DNA from: Varibaculum cambriense
GTDB taxonomy: Bacteria; Actinomycetota; Actinomycetes; Actinomycetales; Actinomycetaceae
Length of the DNA: 64,000 bases
Assembly: GCF_002848005.1 (NCBI RefSeq)
Contig: NZ_PKHX01000005.1
Span: 124,001-188,000 of the forward strand
Direction: 5' to 3'
A program made the translations under genes and the position numbers. Positions 45,960 through 56,727 of this stretch are shown one piece after another. The notes beneath the pieces are model-generated. The model made no database searches, was not told the origin of the DNA, and saw nothing but the letters and a program-made list of their open reading frames with translations. Within the stretch, counting starts at the first letter, position 1. Every line of letters starts with the position of its first letter.

Positions 45960-47194
45960 TCTTCCATAGCAATATCAAACTGAGCGTTTACATACCCAGT
46001 AACAGATTTTCTTTGTGGCTGTATGGAAAGCATCACTGCTTTCTTTCGTTCTTCTAGTATTCTCCCATCTAGAGTCCGCAGAACAACTCCCACCGAATAA
46101 TCTCCGGCTCCTAACTGGAAATGCGGAATAGTTACGAGAAATCTCCAACGCCCGTTAATCTGCGGGAAACGAATATCTGCTTGCGAAGAATCGATAGTAC
46201 AAACTTTCTCTCCTTGCATATTGGAAAATATCATTTGCACATAATATCCCGTTATCGGGGCGTCAGTTACTACATTGATCTGAGCAACTAGATTTCCTCC
46301 ACTTGTCATAGTGGAAAAGCCGGAAAGCACTTCCTCAGCGTCACCCAGTATATGAATATTCTTGATCCACATGTTTGCAGAAGAAGTAGCGGCAGATATA
46401 TCAGGAGCAGAGGGCGAACTCGAGATTATCTCTGCAGGAGTTGCGTCTTCAGATATTAGCTGATCACGATAATTTTGATGGAGGAAGGCCATAGCATCAG
46501 CAACTTCGCCTTCTTTTACGAGTTTTCCTTGGTTTAGGATTACTGCGCGGTCACAAACATTCAAAATTTGGTCAGCAGAGTGAGAGACCAGAATGATTGA
46601 GCGGCCTTCGCGCTGAAACTCTTTGATCTTCTCCAGGCATTTACGTTGGAATAGTTCATCTCCTACCGCCAACACTTCATCAACTAGCAGTATGTCGGGA
46701 TCTGAATGTACAGCTACCGCGAAAGCTAAACGGACATACATCCCGGAAGAATAGAACTTGACCTGGGTATCAATAAAATCCGGGATACCCGAAAAATCAA
46801 TAATGTCATCTAAGTGGCGTTTAATTTCGCTTTCCGGCAGTCCCATGATGGAACCGTTGAGGAAAATGTTTTCCCTTCCGGTTAGGTCTGGGTGAAAACC
46901 AGCTCCTAGTTCAAGTAGAGCAGCCAGGCGCCCTCGGGTGCGAATCTCCCCCTTATTGGGGGCGATGATACCGCCGATAGCTTTAAGCAGGGTGGATTTT
47001 CCTGAACCATTAGGGCCGGCAAGACCTAAGGATTCCCCCGCTTTGACCGACAAATTTACATCCTGCAGTGCCCAATACTCAGAGCTGCGTTTATCCCGTT
47101 TTGCAATGTTCACTAGGTGATCCTTCAGGGACTTGGCCTTGTGAACCGTAAACATTTTTGATACGTGGTTTACCTGAATTACGTCTGGGGTCAT
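45950..47194 (-). CDS. wzt: polysaccharide ABC exporter ATPase (Wzt-like)
   Basis: 414-residue ATPase that, with the Wzm-like permease, exports an undecaprenyl-linked glycan. Walker A GPNGSGKST (60-68), the signature YSSGMYVRLAF (148-157), Walker B ILLVDEVLAVGDE and switch His in SHS near 205 are intact. Residues about 275-405 form an extra beta-rich domain like the C-terminal carbohydrate-binding domain of Wzt proteins that recognise a capped chain end. ATG at 47194 follows AGGAG, one base after the permease stop; the frame is open 57 bases further upstream but inside the permease gene. Confidence 0.92.
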   Translation of the reverse strand: MTPDVIQVNHVSKMFTVHKAKSLKDHLVNIAKRDKRSSEYWALQDVNLSVKAGESLGLAGPNGSGKSTLLKAIGGIIAPNKGEIRTRGRLAALLELGAGFHPDLTGRENIFLNGSIMGLPESEIKRHLDDIIDFSGIPDFIDTQVKFYSSGMYVRLAFAVAVHSDPDILLVDEVLAVGDELFQRKCLEKIKEFQREGRSIILVSHSADQILNVCDRAVILNQGKLVKEGEVADAMAFLHQNYRDQLISEDATPAEIISSSPSAPDISAATSSANMWIKNIHILGDAEEVLSGFSTMTSGGNLVAQINVVTDAPITGYYVQMIFSNMQGEKVCTIDSSQADIRFPQINGRWRFLVTIPHFQLGAGDYSVGVVLRTLDGRILEERKKAVMLSIQPQRKSVTGYVNAQFDIAMEEWD

Positions 47195-47195
47195 C

Positions 47196-48119
47196 TTAGA
47201 GCTCCTGCGCAAAGTTACCCTGTAGGCGAGCAAATACTCTTTGGGCAACAAAGGATAAAACCAGCCCGACCAGTAGCATTATCCAAAGGCGCCACGTTAA
47301 ATCTGGTGGCCAGGTCACTTGATCTCCTGCAGCCCAAAAGGCTTTTTGGAATCCCATGCTGGATATAGCGGTGGGGTTCAACATATAGATATTGATCGCC
47401 CAACTCGGGGCAACTGAAGCCAGCATGGTGTAGGGGTATACGCTGGGGGTAAGCCAAAATCCCAGCATAAGTAGTACTTCCACAATATATTGAACATCCC
47501 GCAAATATACGTTAACTGCGGAAAAAAACAGTCCGCAGGCCAGCGCCCACACTATACATACCGCTAGAGATAACAAGCCATAGGTAAAGGTGTACTTGAG
47601 GGGAATCCCCGCTATTAGTCCCGCCCCAATTATTAAAATTGCCAGTTGGGAAAAGAAATCCACAAAAGAAGCCAGGATTGCAGATAGGGGAAATACTTCT
47701 CGCGGTAGATATACTTTCTTAACAATTCCAGCGTTGGCAACAATGGAGGTTGTAGCGGAATTAACCATGGTGCTGAAAAATGTCCAGAGCGTTAGTCCCG
47801 CGAAGACATAAACAGCGAAATCAGGTACTGAACGTTCCGCCCCTAAGATACGCCCAATCACTAAGTAGTAAATGAGTAGGTTTACCAGTGGCTTCGCTAA
47901 TGTCCAGGCGTAGCCAAGCACTGAATCTTTGTAGCGAGATTTGAGTTCTCGTTTTGCAAGTTGCTTGATTAACTTACGGCGGTTCCACAAGGCCAACATC
48001 GAGCTACCGAATCCGGTGAAGAATCCCTCGTGGTGCACAGTAACTGTGAGTGGCAGGTCTGCTAATGAGCGAAATCGCTGCTGCGCGTCCTTGCTCAAAT
48101 CCATGGAATTCTTATGCAA
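47196..48119 (-). CDS. wzm: polysaccharide ABC exporter permease (Wzm-like)
   Basis: 307-residue ABC-2 type integral membrane protein with about six helices. The cytoplasmic start has LAKRELKSRYKDSVLGYAWT, the amphipathic region common to Wzm/TagG/RfbA-type permeases, followed by PLVNLLIYYLVIG. It forms the channel for the rhamnose-containing glycan together with the ATPase encoded directly downstream. First gene of the leftward run permease-ATPase-methyltransferase-double GT2. An in-frame ATG at 48104 could also start it. Divergent from the DUF2142 gene across 191 bases. Confidence 0.92.
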   Translation of the reverse strand: MHKNSMDLSKDAQQRFRSLADLPLTVTVHHEGFFTGFGSSMLALWNRRKLIKQLAKRELKSRYKDSVLGYAWTLAKPLVNLLIYYLVIGRILGAERSVPDFAVYVFAGLTLWTFFSTMVNSATTSIVANAGIVKKVYLPREVFPLSAILASFVDFFSQLAILIIGAGLIAGIPLKYTFTYGLLSLAVCIVWALACGLFFSAVNVYLRDVQYIVEVLLMLGFWLTPSVYPYTMLASVAPSWAINIYMLNPTAISSMGFQKAFWAAGDQVTWPPDLTWRLWIMLLVGLVLSFVAQRVFARLQGNFAQEL

Positions 48120-48310
48120 AATACCACTGCTTTCTTAATCCACTTTCCGCCATGCTCGCTTGGGTAGATTATAGCCTAAAGTTGTTGAAAACTATGTGAC
48201 ACGGTGATTAACCTGAAGCGTCCTTCCCAAGCGCAAGAACCAGTTTCAGCGATCATAAGCTAAGCGGTTAATCGCTATAATTTAAATGGGAGAAACTAAC
48301 AAAGTTATTA

Positions 48311-49936
48311 ATGTGTAAACTTGAGCATATGGTTAGCCTGAGTCTCGGGAAAAAACTGCGTTCTAAAGGTTTCCAACGTGCCTTACAGCTGGTGATTCCC
48401 CCCCTGCTCTTTTTATTTACGCTTTTAGCATGGGCAATAGCTTCCCCACCAGGAAGTACCGCGGATGCTGATTTTCACGAAGTGTCGATTCTTTGTCAGC
48501 AGGGGGATCGCCCGGGAATTTGTTCTCATGTGTCAAAAACCCAGGTGAAAGTGACCAAGGATTTTGCGGCTTCTCTTTGTTATGTGCGACAAATTGAGGA
48601 TTCGGCTGCTTGTTACAAAGAGCAGGCTGGAAAACCAGGGCTTATCACTACGGACAGGTGGAATTATAGCTATCAATATCCTCCCACTTACTTCTCCTTT
48701 CACGGGTTGTTCGTTGATCGAGATTTAACCACCACGGTGATGAGAACCAGGATTTTAAATGTTTTGATAGTAACTACTTTAGTTGGCCTGGTGGCTGGTT
48801 TCCTTCCTGGTCGCCAGCGAATAAACTTGTGGCTTACTATATTGCTCACTCAGATGCCGCTAGGCTTATCAGTGATTGCTAGCGTGAATCCTAGTTCGTG
48901 GACGCTTTTAGCTCCCACATTGGTCTTCTTTTCGTTGAGGGGTTTTCTTATCCGCAAAAAGGCCAATGCTGAGATGAGCTCGGGTCTTTCTGTTTCCTCG
49001 AAGGTTCCCTGGGTTCTGCTTTGTCTGACCATAGCTTCATTCTTATTTGGGGCGAACGCTCGTTATGATTCGGTTATTTTCTGTATATTGGCGCTTTGTG
49101 CGGCCTTGTTTACCGGAGTTGCCCCCGGTTCAGTTCGCAGCTGGTTTAGAGGTAAACGGCTGTTAGTTCTCATTGTTGGAGTCTTAGCCATCGGAGCGGG
49201 CGCCGCTGCGGTGATCGTAAGATTCATGCGGAAGGCCGTTTTTATAGATTTCTTCAAAACTTTGGCAACCGGTGACTCTGCAGCGGGGCAGTCGCGGGAG
49301 ATTATCATTAAAAATATCTATAATTTTCCCCTTTTTATCTATGGTTTCTACGGAGGATCGTTTGGATTGGGGTGGCTTGAATTAGGGATGCCTGCCCTGG
49401 TGTGTCTAATCTCAGTAGTTTTAGTGTCCGGGATGTTTTTTCTCGGTCTGCAGTGCACAAGTTGGAAAGAGAATATAGCTACCGGTCTTTTGCTCCTGGC
49501 ATTCTTGACTATCCCTCTAATTTGGCTTTACCAAGTGAATGTTAAAGTGGGAGATTTTGTACAGCCCCGCTATATTCTTCCGCTCTTTACTTTGTGTGTG
49601 GGAACAGCGTTATTTAGCTTTCCGGTATCTAAATCGCTAAGTAGGGTACAACGCTGGATCCTGTGCATTGGTGCCGCGAGTGCTCATCTAATCAGTCTTC
49701 ATGTATACCTGATCAGGTATTGGAAGGGAACCGAATACATACCAGGAGAAAGCACCTGGTGGTGGGATGCCTGGTGGGTTCCTGGTCCCCAGCTAACCAT
49801 AATTCTAGGGGTGTTGGCATACACCGCGCTGGCCGTGATAGTTACCGTGGTACTTCCTAAGCTAACTGAAAGTCGTCCAAACGATATCAGGGGAAAGTCC
49901 GAGCACACAAGAAAAGAAACATTGTCTAAGATTTGA
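48311..49936 (+). CDS. DUF2142 family membrane protein
   Basis: 541-residue polytopic membrane protein with roughly 11-13 helices. After the first helix the extracellular loop starts SPPGSTADADFHE, resembling the conserved acidic/His motif of DUF2142 proteins and of GT-C glycosyltransferases that use polyprenyl-linked sugars. A large cysteine-containing loop follows. It may modify the glycan outside the membrane; this is inference from the locus. ATG 48311 or 48329 could be the start; neither has a strong ribosome site. Confidence 0.78.
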   Translation: MCKLEHMVSLSLGKKLRSKGFQRALQLVIPPLLFLFTLLAWAIASPPGSTADADFHEVSILCQQGDRPGICSHVSKTQVKVTKDFAASLCYVRQIEDSAACYKEQAGKPGLITTDRWNYSYQYPPTYFSFHGLFVDRDLTTTVMRTRILNVLIVTTLVGLVAGFLPGRQRINLWLTILLTQMPLGLSVIASVNPSSWTLLAPTLVFFSLRGFLIRKKANAEMSSGLSVSSKVPWVLLCLTIASFLFGANARYDSVIFCILALCAALFTGVAPGSVRSWFRGKRLLVLIVGVLAIGAGAAAVIVRFMRKAVFIDFFKTLATGDSAAGQSREIIIKNIYNFPLFIYGFYGGSFGLGWLELGMPALVCLISVVLVSGMFFLGLQCTSWKENIATGLLLLAFLTIPLIWLYQVNVKVGDFVQPRYILPLFTLCVGTALFSFPVSKSLSRVQRWILCIGAASAHLISLHVYLIRYWKGTEYIPGESTWWWDAWWVPGPQLTIILGVLAYTALAVIVTVVLPKLTESRPNDIRGKSEHTRKETLSKI

Positions 49937-50034
49937 AAATTGTAGGTGGTTATCACTCTGTGGCCGTGCACAGGCATCAATGACAATAAAGCAATTTATA
50001 TAACGGAATAAACCTATACAGCGAAGGAGATAAT

Positions 50035-50889
50035 ATGCGTTGGTTGATAGTTGGAGGCAAAGGCATGCTGGGCACCGACCTGGCACAGCTACTTCGCGAT
50101 CGGAAGGAATCCGTAAAAGTTCTTGATCGGCCAGAAATTGATATTACCAACGTAAAATCCGTGACCGAACAAATAAATGATACGGATATCGTGGTCAATA
50201 CGGCGGCATTTACCGCGGTCGATCCGGCAGAAGAAAACGAAGCGGCTGCCTTCGCCGTCAATGCTACGGGCCCGGAAATTTTAGCTCGGCGCTGTGCAGA
50301 TTTAGGAGTGCGACTGGTACAGATATCGACGGACTATGTATTTGCAGGAGACGCCGAAACCCCCTATCCGGAAGGTGCAGTAATGGCTCCCAAAAGTGCC
50401 TATGGACGCACTAAAGCTGCGGGGGAATGGGCGGTTCGCACCTATACAGATGATTATCTGATTATCCGTACGGCCTGGCTATATGGCGCATACGGAAACT
50501 GCTTCCCGAAAACCATGGCCAAGCTCTCTGATGCTCATGAGCAGTTATCAGTGGTGACTGATGAATGGGGGCAGCCTACCTGGACGGTTGATCTGGCAAA
50601 CTTAATCATTAATTTGGTGGAAGCGAAAGCACCCGCGGGGGTATATCACGGCACTGCCTCCGGTAGCACCAATTGGCACGGATTCACGAAAGAGATTGTA
50701 AAATCCTACGGAAAAGATCCCGCTATGGTAGGCGAAACTACTGCCGCAGCTTTTAACCGCCCTGCTCCTCGTCCTCACTATTCGGTATTGGGGCATCAGG
50801 CGCTTAACCGCATCGGGGTGAAACCTATCGGAGATTGGCGGGAGCGCTGGCAAATGGCGGCACCAGTTATTTTTTCCCATCTTGATTAG
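50035..50889 (+). CDS. rmlD: dTDP-4-dehydrorhamnose reductase
   Basis: Last step of dTDP-rhamnose synthesis. 284 residues: WLIVGGKGMLGTDLA nucleotide-binding loop at the N-terminus, VVNTAAFTAVDPAEE near 62, ISTDYVFAGD near 103, and the catalytic YGRTKAAGE near 128. GAAGGAGATAAT precedes the ATG. It is rightward, after the DUF2142 gene, and convergent with rmlA; the 73-base gap has no clear terminator. Confidence 0.95.
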   Translation: MRWLIVGGKGMLGTDLAQLLRDRKESVKVLDRPEIDITNVKSVTEQINDTDIVVNTAAFTAVDPAEENEAAAFAVNATGPEILARRCADLGVRLVQISTDYVFAGDAETPYPEGAVMAPKSAYGRTKAAGEWAVRTYTDDYLIIRTAWLYGAYGNCFPKTMAKLSDAHEQLSVVTDEWGQPTWTVDLANLIINLVEAKAPAGVYHGTASGSTNWHGFTKEIVKSYGKDPAMVGETTAAAFNRPAPRPHYSVLGHQALNRIGVKPIGDWRERWQMAAPVIFSHLD

Positions 50890-50962
50890 GTAAGTAATGG
50901 CAGGTGGGGGATTACTGCGGAGGTAAATCCAGGTTGACCGGTCTAGATAGCTAAAAAGGAAA

Positions 50963-51832
50963 CTATTTCTCTCGCTCGATAATCTCTAGTAGATATTCTC
51001 CATAGCCACTCTTGCGCAGTGGCTCCGCACGTTCTGCCAATTCGGCATCACTTAGGAATCCCATTCGCCACGCTACTTCTTCCGGACACCCGACTTTGAG
51101 CCCCTGGCGGGACTCCACCGTACGTACGAAGCTAGTAGCATCCGCTAGAGAATCGAAGGTGCCGGTATCTAACCAGGCAGTACCACGGGGGAGGACTTCC
51201 ACGGCAAGTTTTCCGGCCTCAAGATACACCTTATTTACATCGGTGATTTCGTATTCCCCGCGAGCTGATGGCTTCAGGTTTTTCGCAATCTCCACTACGT
51301 CGTTATCGTAAAAATATAGACCTGGAACTGCGTAGTTAGATTTGGGGGAAGCTGGTTTTTCTTCGATAGAAACTGCCTTGAAATCGCTATTAAACTCCAC
51401 TACCCCGTAACGTTCCGGGTCATTCACGTAATAGGCAAACACAGCACCTCCCACTGGATCCGTGTGTCTGCGGAGTCGGGCTCCCATGCCGGGGCCATAA
51501 AAGATGTTGTCACCTAGTACTAAGGCAGCTGGGTCATTGCCAATATGATCGGCTCCTAGTACGAAGGCCTGTGCTAAGCCGTTTGGTTCTTCCTGAACCG
51601 TGTAGCTCAGGTTGATACCAAACTGCGATCCATTACCCAATAGGCGATGGAACTGCGGGGCATCGTGTGGGGTAGTGATGATTAAAATATCTTGAATACC
51701 CGCAAGCATTAGGGTGCTCATCGGATAGTAAATCATCGGTTTGTCATAGACCGGTACCAGCTGTTTAGAAATGCCTAGAGTGATTGGATTTAAACGAGTA
51801 CCGGATCCACCGGCCAAAATAATTCCACGCAT
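50963..51832 (-). CDS. rmlA: glucose-1-phosphate thymidylyltransferase
   Basis: First step of dTDP-rhamnose synthesis, making dTDP-glucose. 289 residues from the ATG at 51832, matching the family start [14 protein letters not shown] and normal length. The frame is open to 51880, which would add 16 residues not seen in the family. Other motifs are [16 protein letters not shown] near 25, the metal-binding Asp in [10 protein letters not shown] near 108, and a sugar-binding [15 protein letters not shown] near 157. It stands alone, leftward, at the edge of the locus. Confidence 0.95.
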   Translation of the reverse strand: MRGIILAGGSGTRLNPITLGISKQLVPVYDKPMIYYPMSTLMLAGIQDILIITTPHDAPQFHRLLGNGSQFGINLSYTVQEEPNGLAQAFVLGADHIGNDPAALVLGDNIFYGPGMGARLRRHTDPVGGAVFAYYVNDPERYGVVEFNSDFKAVSIEEKPASPKSNYAVPGLYFYDNDVVEIAKNLKPSARGEYEITDVNKVYLEAGKLAVEVLPRGTAWLDTGTFDSLADATSFVRTVESRQGLKVGCPEEVAWRMGFLSDAELAERAEPLRKSGYGEYLLEIIEREK

Positions 51833-51970
51833 GTATCCATTATGCAAAGGAAACTCTCTGGGCTCAATCGTTTCAGGCATACTTCTTTGATCGGAGACTG
51901 CTCCCGCCCATCACTTCGCGTTCTTCACTTCTAGTAGTTCTGGCGGGAACCCCCTGCTATTTATGACGCT

Positions 51971-52079
51971 GGAGGGTGTTTTTGTCCGTGGAGGGCGCAA
52001 TTGTTCGCTTTTCTCCTTCTTACCCGGCAAAACCACCCTCCTGGAACCAAAAGACCCTCCGGGGACAGAAATACCCTCC
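51971..52079. repeat. diverged copy of the CCCTCC/GGAGGG repeat
   Basis: Bases 51971-52062 align without gaps to 39037-39128; I count 67 of 92 identities by hand, with GGAGGGTG, GGAGGGCG, CACCCTCC and CCCTCCGG boxes in register and the same orientation. It lies in the 422-base gap 51833-52254 between rmlA and carA, whose remainder holds the carA leader. Confidence 0.8.
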
Positions 52080-52186
52080 CAATAGAAACGCTTTTGCAGT
52101 AGCTACCAGGCGGTGAACAAAAATCACGTCCAGATAGTGCCTTACGGTATGCTTAGAGGCAGTGAAACTCTTAACCATTTGCTCGC

Positions 52187-52210
52187 GCCCGACCGGTGCG
52201 GGCAATTTTT
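52187..52210 (+). terminator. possible attenuator hairpin in carA leader
   Basis: GCCCG (52187-52191) / CGGGC (52199-52203) with a seven-base loop, followed by AATTTTT, 45 bases before the carA start. Short stem. It could be a leader attenuator for the pyrimidine/arginine genes or a stray hairpin. Confidence 0.35.
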
Positions 52211-52254
52211 CTATACGCCCTCGTTTAGACGCAGCGTAGATAAGGAGTAATCGT

Positions 52255-53460
52255 ATGCAGCAGGACTCCTCGGATCTGGCCTTAATCGTGTTGGAGGACG
52301 GGTTCATTGCGAAAGGCAAAGCCTGGGGCAAGCGCGGACGCGCCCTGGGGGAAGTAGTGTTCGCGACGGGGATGACCGGATACCAGGAAACTTTGACTGA
52401 CCCGTCCTATCACCGCCAAATAGTTATCCAAACCGCTCCCCATATCGGAAATACCGGGGTAAACGAGACGGATCCGGAGTCTAACCGAGTTTGGGTAGCC
52501 GGATATGTGGTGCGTGATCGCGCCCGGCGGGCTTCCAATTGGCGCTCTACTGGCGACCTAGAAGACCTATTAAAGTCCCAGGACGTGGTAGGGATTTGTG
52601 AAGTAGATACCCGCGCCCTGACCTTGCATTTACGGGAAGCTGGAGCTATGCGCGGCGGGATTTTTTCCGGAGACGCCCTCCCGGCGGGCGCTACCTATCT
52701 AGACCAGGCTACCCGCGACCTTTTGGTGTCAGTGGTGCGCGACCAGCCGGTGATGGCAGGTGCGGCGCTGGCGGCCGATGTGAGTACCGACGAAAAATAC
52801 GTAGTGGAACCCGCCGGCGAATATGAAGGAAAAGAACCCTTAGCGGTAGTGGCTGCCCTAGATTTGGGGATTAAAGCCCGCACCCCCGAACAGATGGCGC
52901 TGCGCGGAATCCAGGTGCATGTGTTCCCGCAGCACTCTAACTTTGCAGACATCATGCAGGTGAACCCCGATGGGGTGTTTTTCTCTAATGGACCGGGTGA
53001 CCCGGCCTCAGCAGACCACGAAGTAGCTTTGGCGAGGGCGGTGCTGGACGCGGGTATTCCCTTCTTTGGAATCTGTTTCGGTAACCAAATCCTAGGGCGG
53101 GCTCTCGGGTACGGCACCTATAAACTCGCCTACGGTCACCGCGGGGTAAATCAACCGGTGGTAGACCGCGAAAGCGGAAAAGTGCAGATCACTGCCCATA
53201 ACCACGGTTTCGCGGTAGACGCTCCCGCGGAACATCCTTCGGTGGCACCCTTCGATGGGGGACGCTACGGGCGGGTAGAAGTATCTCACCTGGCGCTAAA
53301 CGATGGGGTAGTGGAGGGCTTGCGCGCCCTCGATCTGCCAGCTTTCAGTGTGCAGTATCATCCCGAGGCGGCGGCTGGACCCCACGATGCCCAATATCTA
53401 TTCGATAAGTTCCTAAGAATCATGCAGGAAACAAAGGAAAAAAATGCCACGCAGAACTGA
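52255..53460 (+). CDS. carA: carbamoyl-phosphate synthase small subunit
   Basis: Glutamine amidotransferase subunit that supplies ammonia for carbamoyl phosphate, the entry to arginine and pyrimidine synthesis. 401 residues. The N-terminal CarA-specific domain ([17 protein letters not shown] near 38) is followed by a class I glutaminase with the nucleophile Cys in FFGICFGNQ near 272 and a His-Glu pair in [10 protein letters not shown] near 376. AAGGAG precedes the ATG. The carB start lies 17 bases inside this gene, coupling translation. Confidence 0.98.
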   Translation: MQQDSSDLALIVLEDGFIAKGKAWGKRGRALGEVVFATGMTGYQETLTDPSYHRQIVIQTAPHIGNTGVNETDPESNRVWVAGYVVRDRARRASNWRSTGDLEDLLKSQDVVGICEVDTRALTLHLREAGAMRGGIFSGDALPAGATYLDQATRDLLVSVVRDQPVMAGAALAADVSTDEKYVVEPAGEYEGKEPLAVVAALDLGIKARTPEQMALRGIQVHVFPQHSNFADIMQVNPDGVFFSNGPGDPASADHEVALARAVLDAGIPFFGICFGNQILGRALGYGTYKLAYGHRGVNQPVVDRESGKVQITAHNHGFAVDAPAEHPSVAPFDGGRYGRVEVSHLALNDGVVEGLRALDLPAFSVQYHPEAAAGPHDAQYLFDKFLRIMQETKEKNATQN

Positions 53461-56400
53461 TCTTAAATCTGTCCTAGTTATTGGTTCCGGACCGATCCAA
53501 ATCGGCCAGGCCTGCGAATTCGACTATTCCGGGAGTCAGGCCTGCCGCGTCCTCAAAGCGGAAGGGCTGCGAGTTATTTTGGTTAACTCCAACCCGGCAA
53601 CCATTATGACCGATGCCCAAATGGCAGACGCCACCTATATTGAGCCGATAACCCCGCATGTAGTGGCTTCAATTATTGAAAAGGAACGCCCCGACGCCCT
53701 GCTGCCGACTTTGGGTGGGCAGACCGCGCTCAACACCGCGATTGCTCTGTCCCAAGATGGCACCTTGGAAAAATACCAGGTGGAGCTAATCGGTGCCAGT
53801 GCCCAGGCGATTAACGCCGGTGAAGATCGCGAAGAGTTCAAAAAGGTAGTACACCGCTGCGGAGCGGAAGTGGCACGTTCTTTCATCGCTCACAACCTGG
53901 CAGATTGTAGAAAAGCCGCCGAAGAGCTGGGATATCCGCTGGTGGTGCGCCCGTCCTTCACTATGGGCGGCATGGGTTCGGGTATTGCCTATAACGAACA
54001 GGATCTGATCCGCATCGCTGGAGGGGGCATGGCTGATTCCATCACCTCCGAGGTACTGCTGGAAGAATCGATTTTGGGGTGGAAAGAATACGAACTAGAG
54101 CTGATGCGCGACAAGGCCGATAACGTGGTCGTGGTCTGCTCTATCGAAAATGTTGACCCGGTAGGGGTACATACTGGCGATTCCATTACGGTGGCACCGG
54201 CGCTCACCCTAACCGACCGAGAGCTGCAGAATCTGCGCGATATTGGGATTAACGTGATCCGGGAAGTAGGGGTGGATACTGGCGGGTGTAATATCCAATT
54301 CGCAGTGCACCCCGATACTGGTCGGGTAGTAGTCATTGAGATGAATCCCCGGGTGTCTCGCTCCTCCGCCCTGGCGTCGAAAGCTACCGGTTTCCCGATT
54401 GCGAAACTGGCTGCAAAACTGGCGCTCGGTTACACCCTCGACGAGATTCCCAACGATATTACCGGTTCGACGCCGGCTTCTTTCGAGCCCACTTTGGACT
54501 ATGTAGTCGTTAAAGTGCCGCGTTTTGCTTTCGAAAAGTTCCCGGCCGCCGACCCCACGCTGACCACCGCCATGAAGTCGGTAGGCGAGGCGATGGCGCT
54601 GGGGCGCAACTTTACTGAAGCCCTGCAAAAAGCCCTGATTTCCTTGGATAAAGCGGGCACCTACTTCCGCTGGGATACCCCGCTTTCCTCCGCTAAAGAG
54701 GAGCTATTAGAGCAGGTCAAGATCCCTACGGAAAAACGCCTAATCCAAGTGATGGACGCGATTAGGGCGGGGGCGAGTCTAGAGGAACTCTACGAAGCCA
54801 CTAAGATTGACCGCTGGTTCCTAGACCAACTGTTCTTACTGAATGAAGTGGCGAAAGAAATCCGGGAAGCCGAAGCGATTAGCCCTCAACTGTTGACCAA
54901 GGCGAAACGTCACGGTTTCTCTGACCTGCAGATTGGGCAGATTCGCTCGGTATCCGACCAGGTAGTGCGGGAGGTGCGCAAAGCCTTCGGGATTCGTCCG
55001 GTTTACAAGACGGTAGATACCTGCGCCGGAGAATTCCCCGCCCAAACCCCCTACTATTACTCCAGCTATGATCTGACCAGCGAGGTTAAACCGCGTCAGC
55101 GTCCGGCAGTGATTATTTTGGGCTCTGGCCCGAACCGGATCGGGCAGGGAATCGAGTTCGATTATTCCTGTGTACACGCTACCCAGGAACTGCAATCTGA
55201 CTATGACACCGTGATGGTTAACTGCAACCCGGAAACGGTGTCGACCGACTACGATATTTCTTCCCGCCTCTATTTCGAGCCGCTTACTTTCGAGCACGTG
55301 ATGGAAATTTACGAGGCCGAATGTGCGGCGGGCCCGGTAGCGGGGATGATTGTGCAGCTAGGCGGGCAAACCCCGTTGTCTTTAGCCTCGCGCCTAGAGG
55401 CGGCCGGGGTGCCGATAGTGGGTACTCCACCGAGCGCGATTGAAGCCGCGGAAGACCGCGAACTCTTTGGCCGGGTGCTGGATGAGGCGGGGCTGCCCGC
55501 TCCGGCGCATGGGACTGCGACCACCCCGGAGCAGGCCTTTGAACAGGCGGAAAAAGTGGGGTATCCGGTTCTGGTGCGTCCTTCCTTTGTGTTGGGAGGA
55601 CGGGGAATGGAGATCTTGTATTCGCGCGAGGAACTTGACTCCTACCTGCATCGCTACAACCTATCTGACTCCACGGTGATGACCGGACCGCTGCTGATTG
55701 ATCGTTTCCTCGATGACGCCATCGAGATCGATGTGGATGCCCTTTATGATGGTCAGGAACTGTTCCTGGGCGGGGTGATGGAGCATATCGAAGAGGCCGG
55801 GATTCACTCTGGAGATTCTTCTTGCGTACTCCCCCCGATTACCCTTTCGGACGCGATTATTTCCCATATTCGTACCTCCACCGAGAAGATCGCGGCCGGA
55901 GTAGGGGTGCGCGGCCTGATCAATATCCAATATGCCCTGGTCAGCGGGGTGTTATATGTGATTGAAGCCAATCCGCGAGCATCGCGTACGGTACCATTTG
56001 TAGCTAAAGCTACCGGAGTGCCCCTGGCGCGGGCAGCTGCTCTGGTGATGATGGGGTCTTCAATTGTAGAACTCAAAGAGCGCGGCTACCTGCCGGCAGA
56101 TGATTCTGATTTTGCTACTCCGGGTCGTCCGATCGCGGTTAAAGAGGCGGTGCTACCGTTTAAACGTTTCCGGGACAAAGACGGAAGAATTGTCGATACG
56201 GTTCTAGGCCCTGAAATGCGGTCTACTGGGGAAGTTATGGGGTATGACCGGGATTTCCCCACCGCCTTCGCCAAGAGCCAGACCGCGGCCTATGGAAATC
56301 TACCCGCTAAAGGAACTGTGTTCGTATCGGTTTCTGACCAGGATAAACGCGCCTTAGCCTTGCCGGTGTCGCGCTTATTTGATTTAGGGTTCTCCATCAT

Positions 56401-56725
56401 GGCAACTGCAGGTACAGCTGCTTTGCTACGCCGCTACGGGATTCCGGTTACCGAAGTGCGAAAAGCCAGCCAAGGACGCGGGCCGGACGGGGAGCAAACA
56501 GTAGTGGATATGATCCGCGCCGGCCTCATCGATATGGTGATCAACACCCCCGGCACTTCCGGGGCGAGGGCGGATGGTTACGAAATCCGCACCGCCACTA
56601 CTGCTGCAGATAAACCGATCATTACCACCATGTCCCAGTTCCAGGCAGCGGTGCAGGCGATTGAAGCTACTCGCGACCGCACCTATGGGGTGTGTTCACT
56701 GCAGGAATACGACAAAGCGAAATAG
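53444..56725 (+). CDS. carB: carbamoyl-phosphate synthase large subunit
   Basis: 1093 residues, the full bacterial length: two homologous ATP-grasp halves, each with a GSGP(I/N)-type start ([20 protein letters not shown], and [18 protein letters not shown] near 562), and a C-terminal MGS-like regulatory domain (about 950-1093) that in relatives binds UMP or ornithine. Synthesises carbamoyl phosphate from bicarbonate, ammonia and two ATP. ATG at 53444 after AAAGGAAA overlaps carA by 17 bases. The permease gene starts two bases after the stop. Confidence 0.99.
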   Translation: MPRRTDLKSVLVIGSGPIQIGQACEFDYSGSQACRVLKAEGLRVILVNSNPATIMTDAQMADATYIEPITPHVVASIIEKERPDALLPTLGGQTALNTAIALSQDGTLEKYQVELIGASAQAINAGEDREEFKKVVHRCGAEVARSFIAHNLADCRKAAEELGYPLVVRPSFTMGGMGSGIAYNEQDLIRIAGGGMADSITSEVLLEESILGWKEYELELMRDKADNVVVVCSIENVDPVGVHTGDSITVAPALTLTDRELQNLRDIGINVIREVGVDTGGCNIQFAVHPDTGRVVVIEMNPRVSRSSALASKATGFPIAKLAAKLALGYTLDEIPNDITGSTPASFEPTLDYVVVKVPRFAFEKFPAADPTLTTAMKSVGEAMALGRNFTEALQKALISLDKAGTYFRWDTPLSSAKEELLEQVKIPTEKRLIQVMDAIRAGASLEELYEATKIDRWFLDQLFLLNEVAKEIREAEAISPQLLTKAKRHGFSDLQIGQIRSVSDQVVREVRKAFGIRPVYKTVDTCAGEFPAQTPYYYSSYDLTSEVKPRQRPAVIILGSGPNRIGQGIEFDYSCVHATQELQSDYDTVMVNCNPETVSTDYDISSRLYFEPLTFEHVMEIYEAECAAGPVAGMIVQLGGQTPLSLASRLEAAGVPIVGTPPSAIEAAEDRELFGRVLDEAGLPAPAHGTATTPEQAFEQAEKVGYPVLVRPSFVLGGRGMEILYSREELDSYLHRYNLSDSTVMTGPLLIDRFLDDAIEIDVDALYDGQELFLGGVMEHIEEAGIHSGDSSCVLPPITLSDAIISHIRTSTEKIAAGVGVRGLINIQYALVSGVLYVIEANPRASRTVPFVAKATGVPLARAAALVMMGSSIVELKERGYLPADDSDFATPGRPIAVKEAVLPFKRFRDKDGRIVDTVLGPEMRSTGEVMGYDRDFPTAFAKSQTAAYGNLPAKGTVFVSVSDQDKRALALPVSRLFDLGFSIMATAGTAALLRRYGIPVTEVRKASQGRGPDGEQTVVDMIRAGLIDMVINTPGTSGARADGYEIRTATTAADKPIITTMSQFQAAVQAIEATRDRTYGVCSLQEYDKAK

Positions 56726-56727
56726 TC

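Noticed and set aside
52020..52331. A 103-residue minus-strand frame over the repeat and the carA start.
   Set aside because: Made of repeat DNA and the antisense of carA; no ribosome-binding site.
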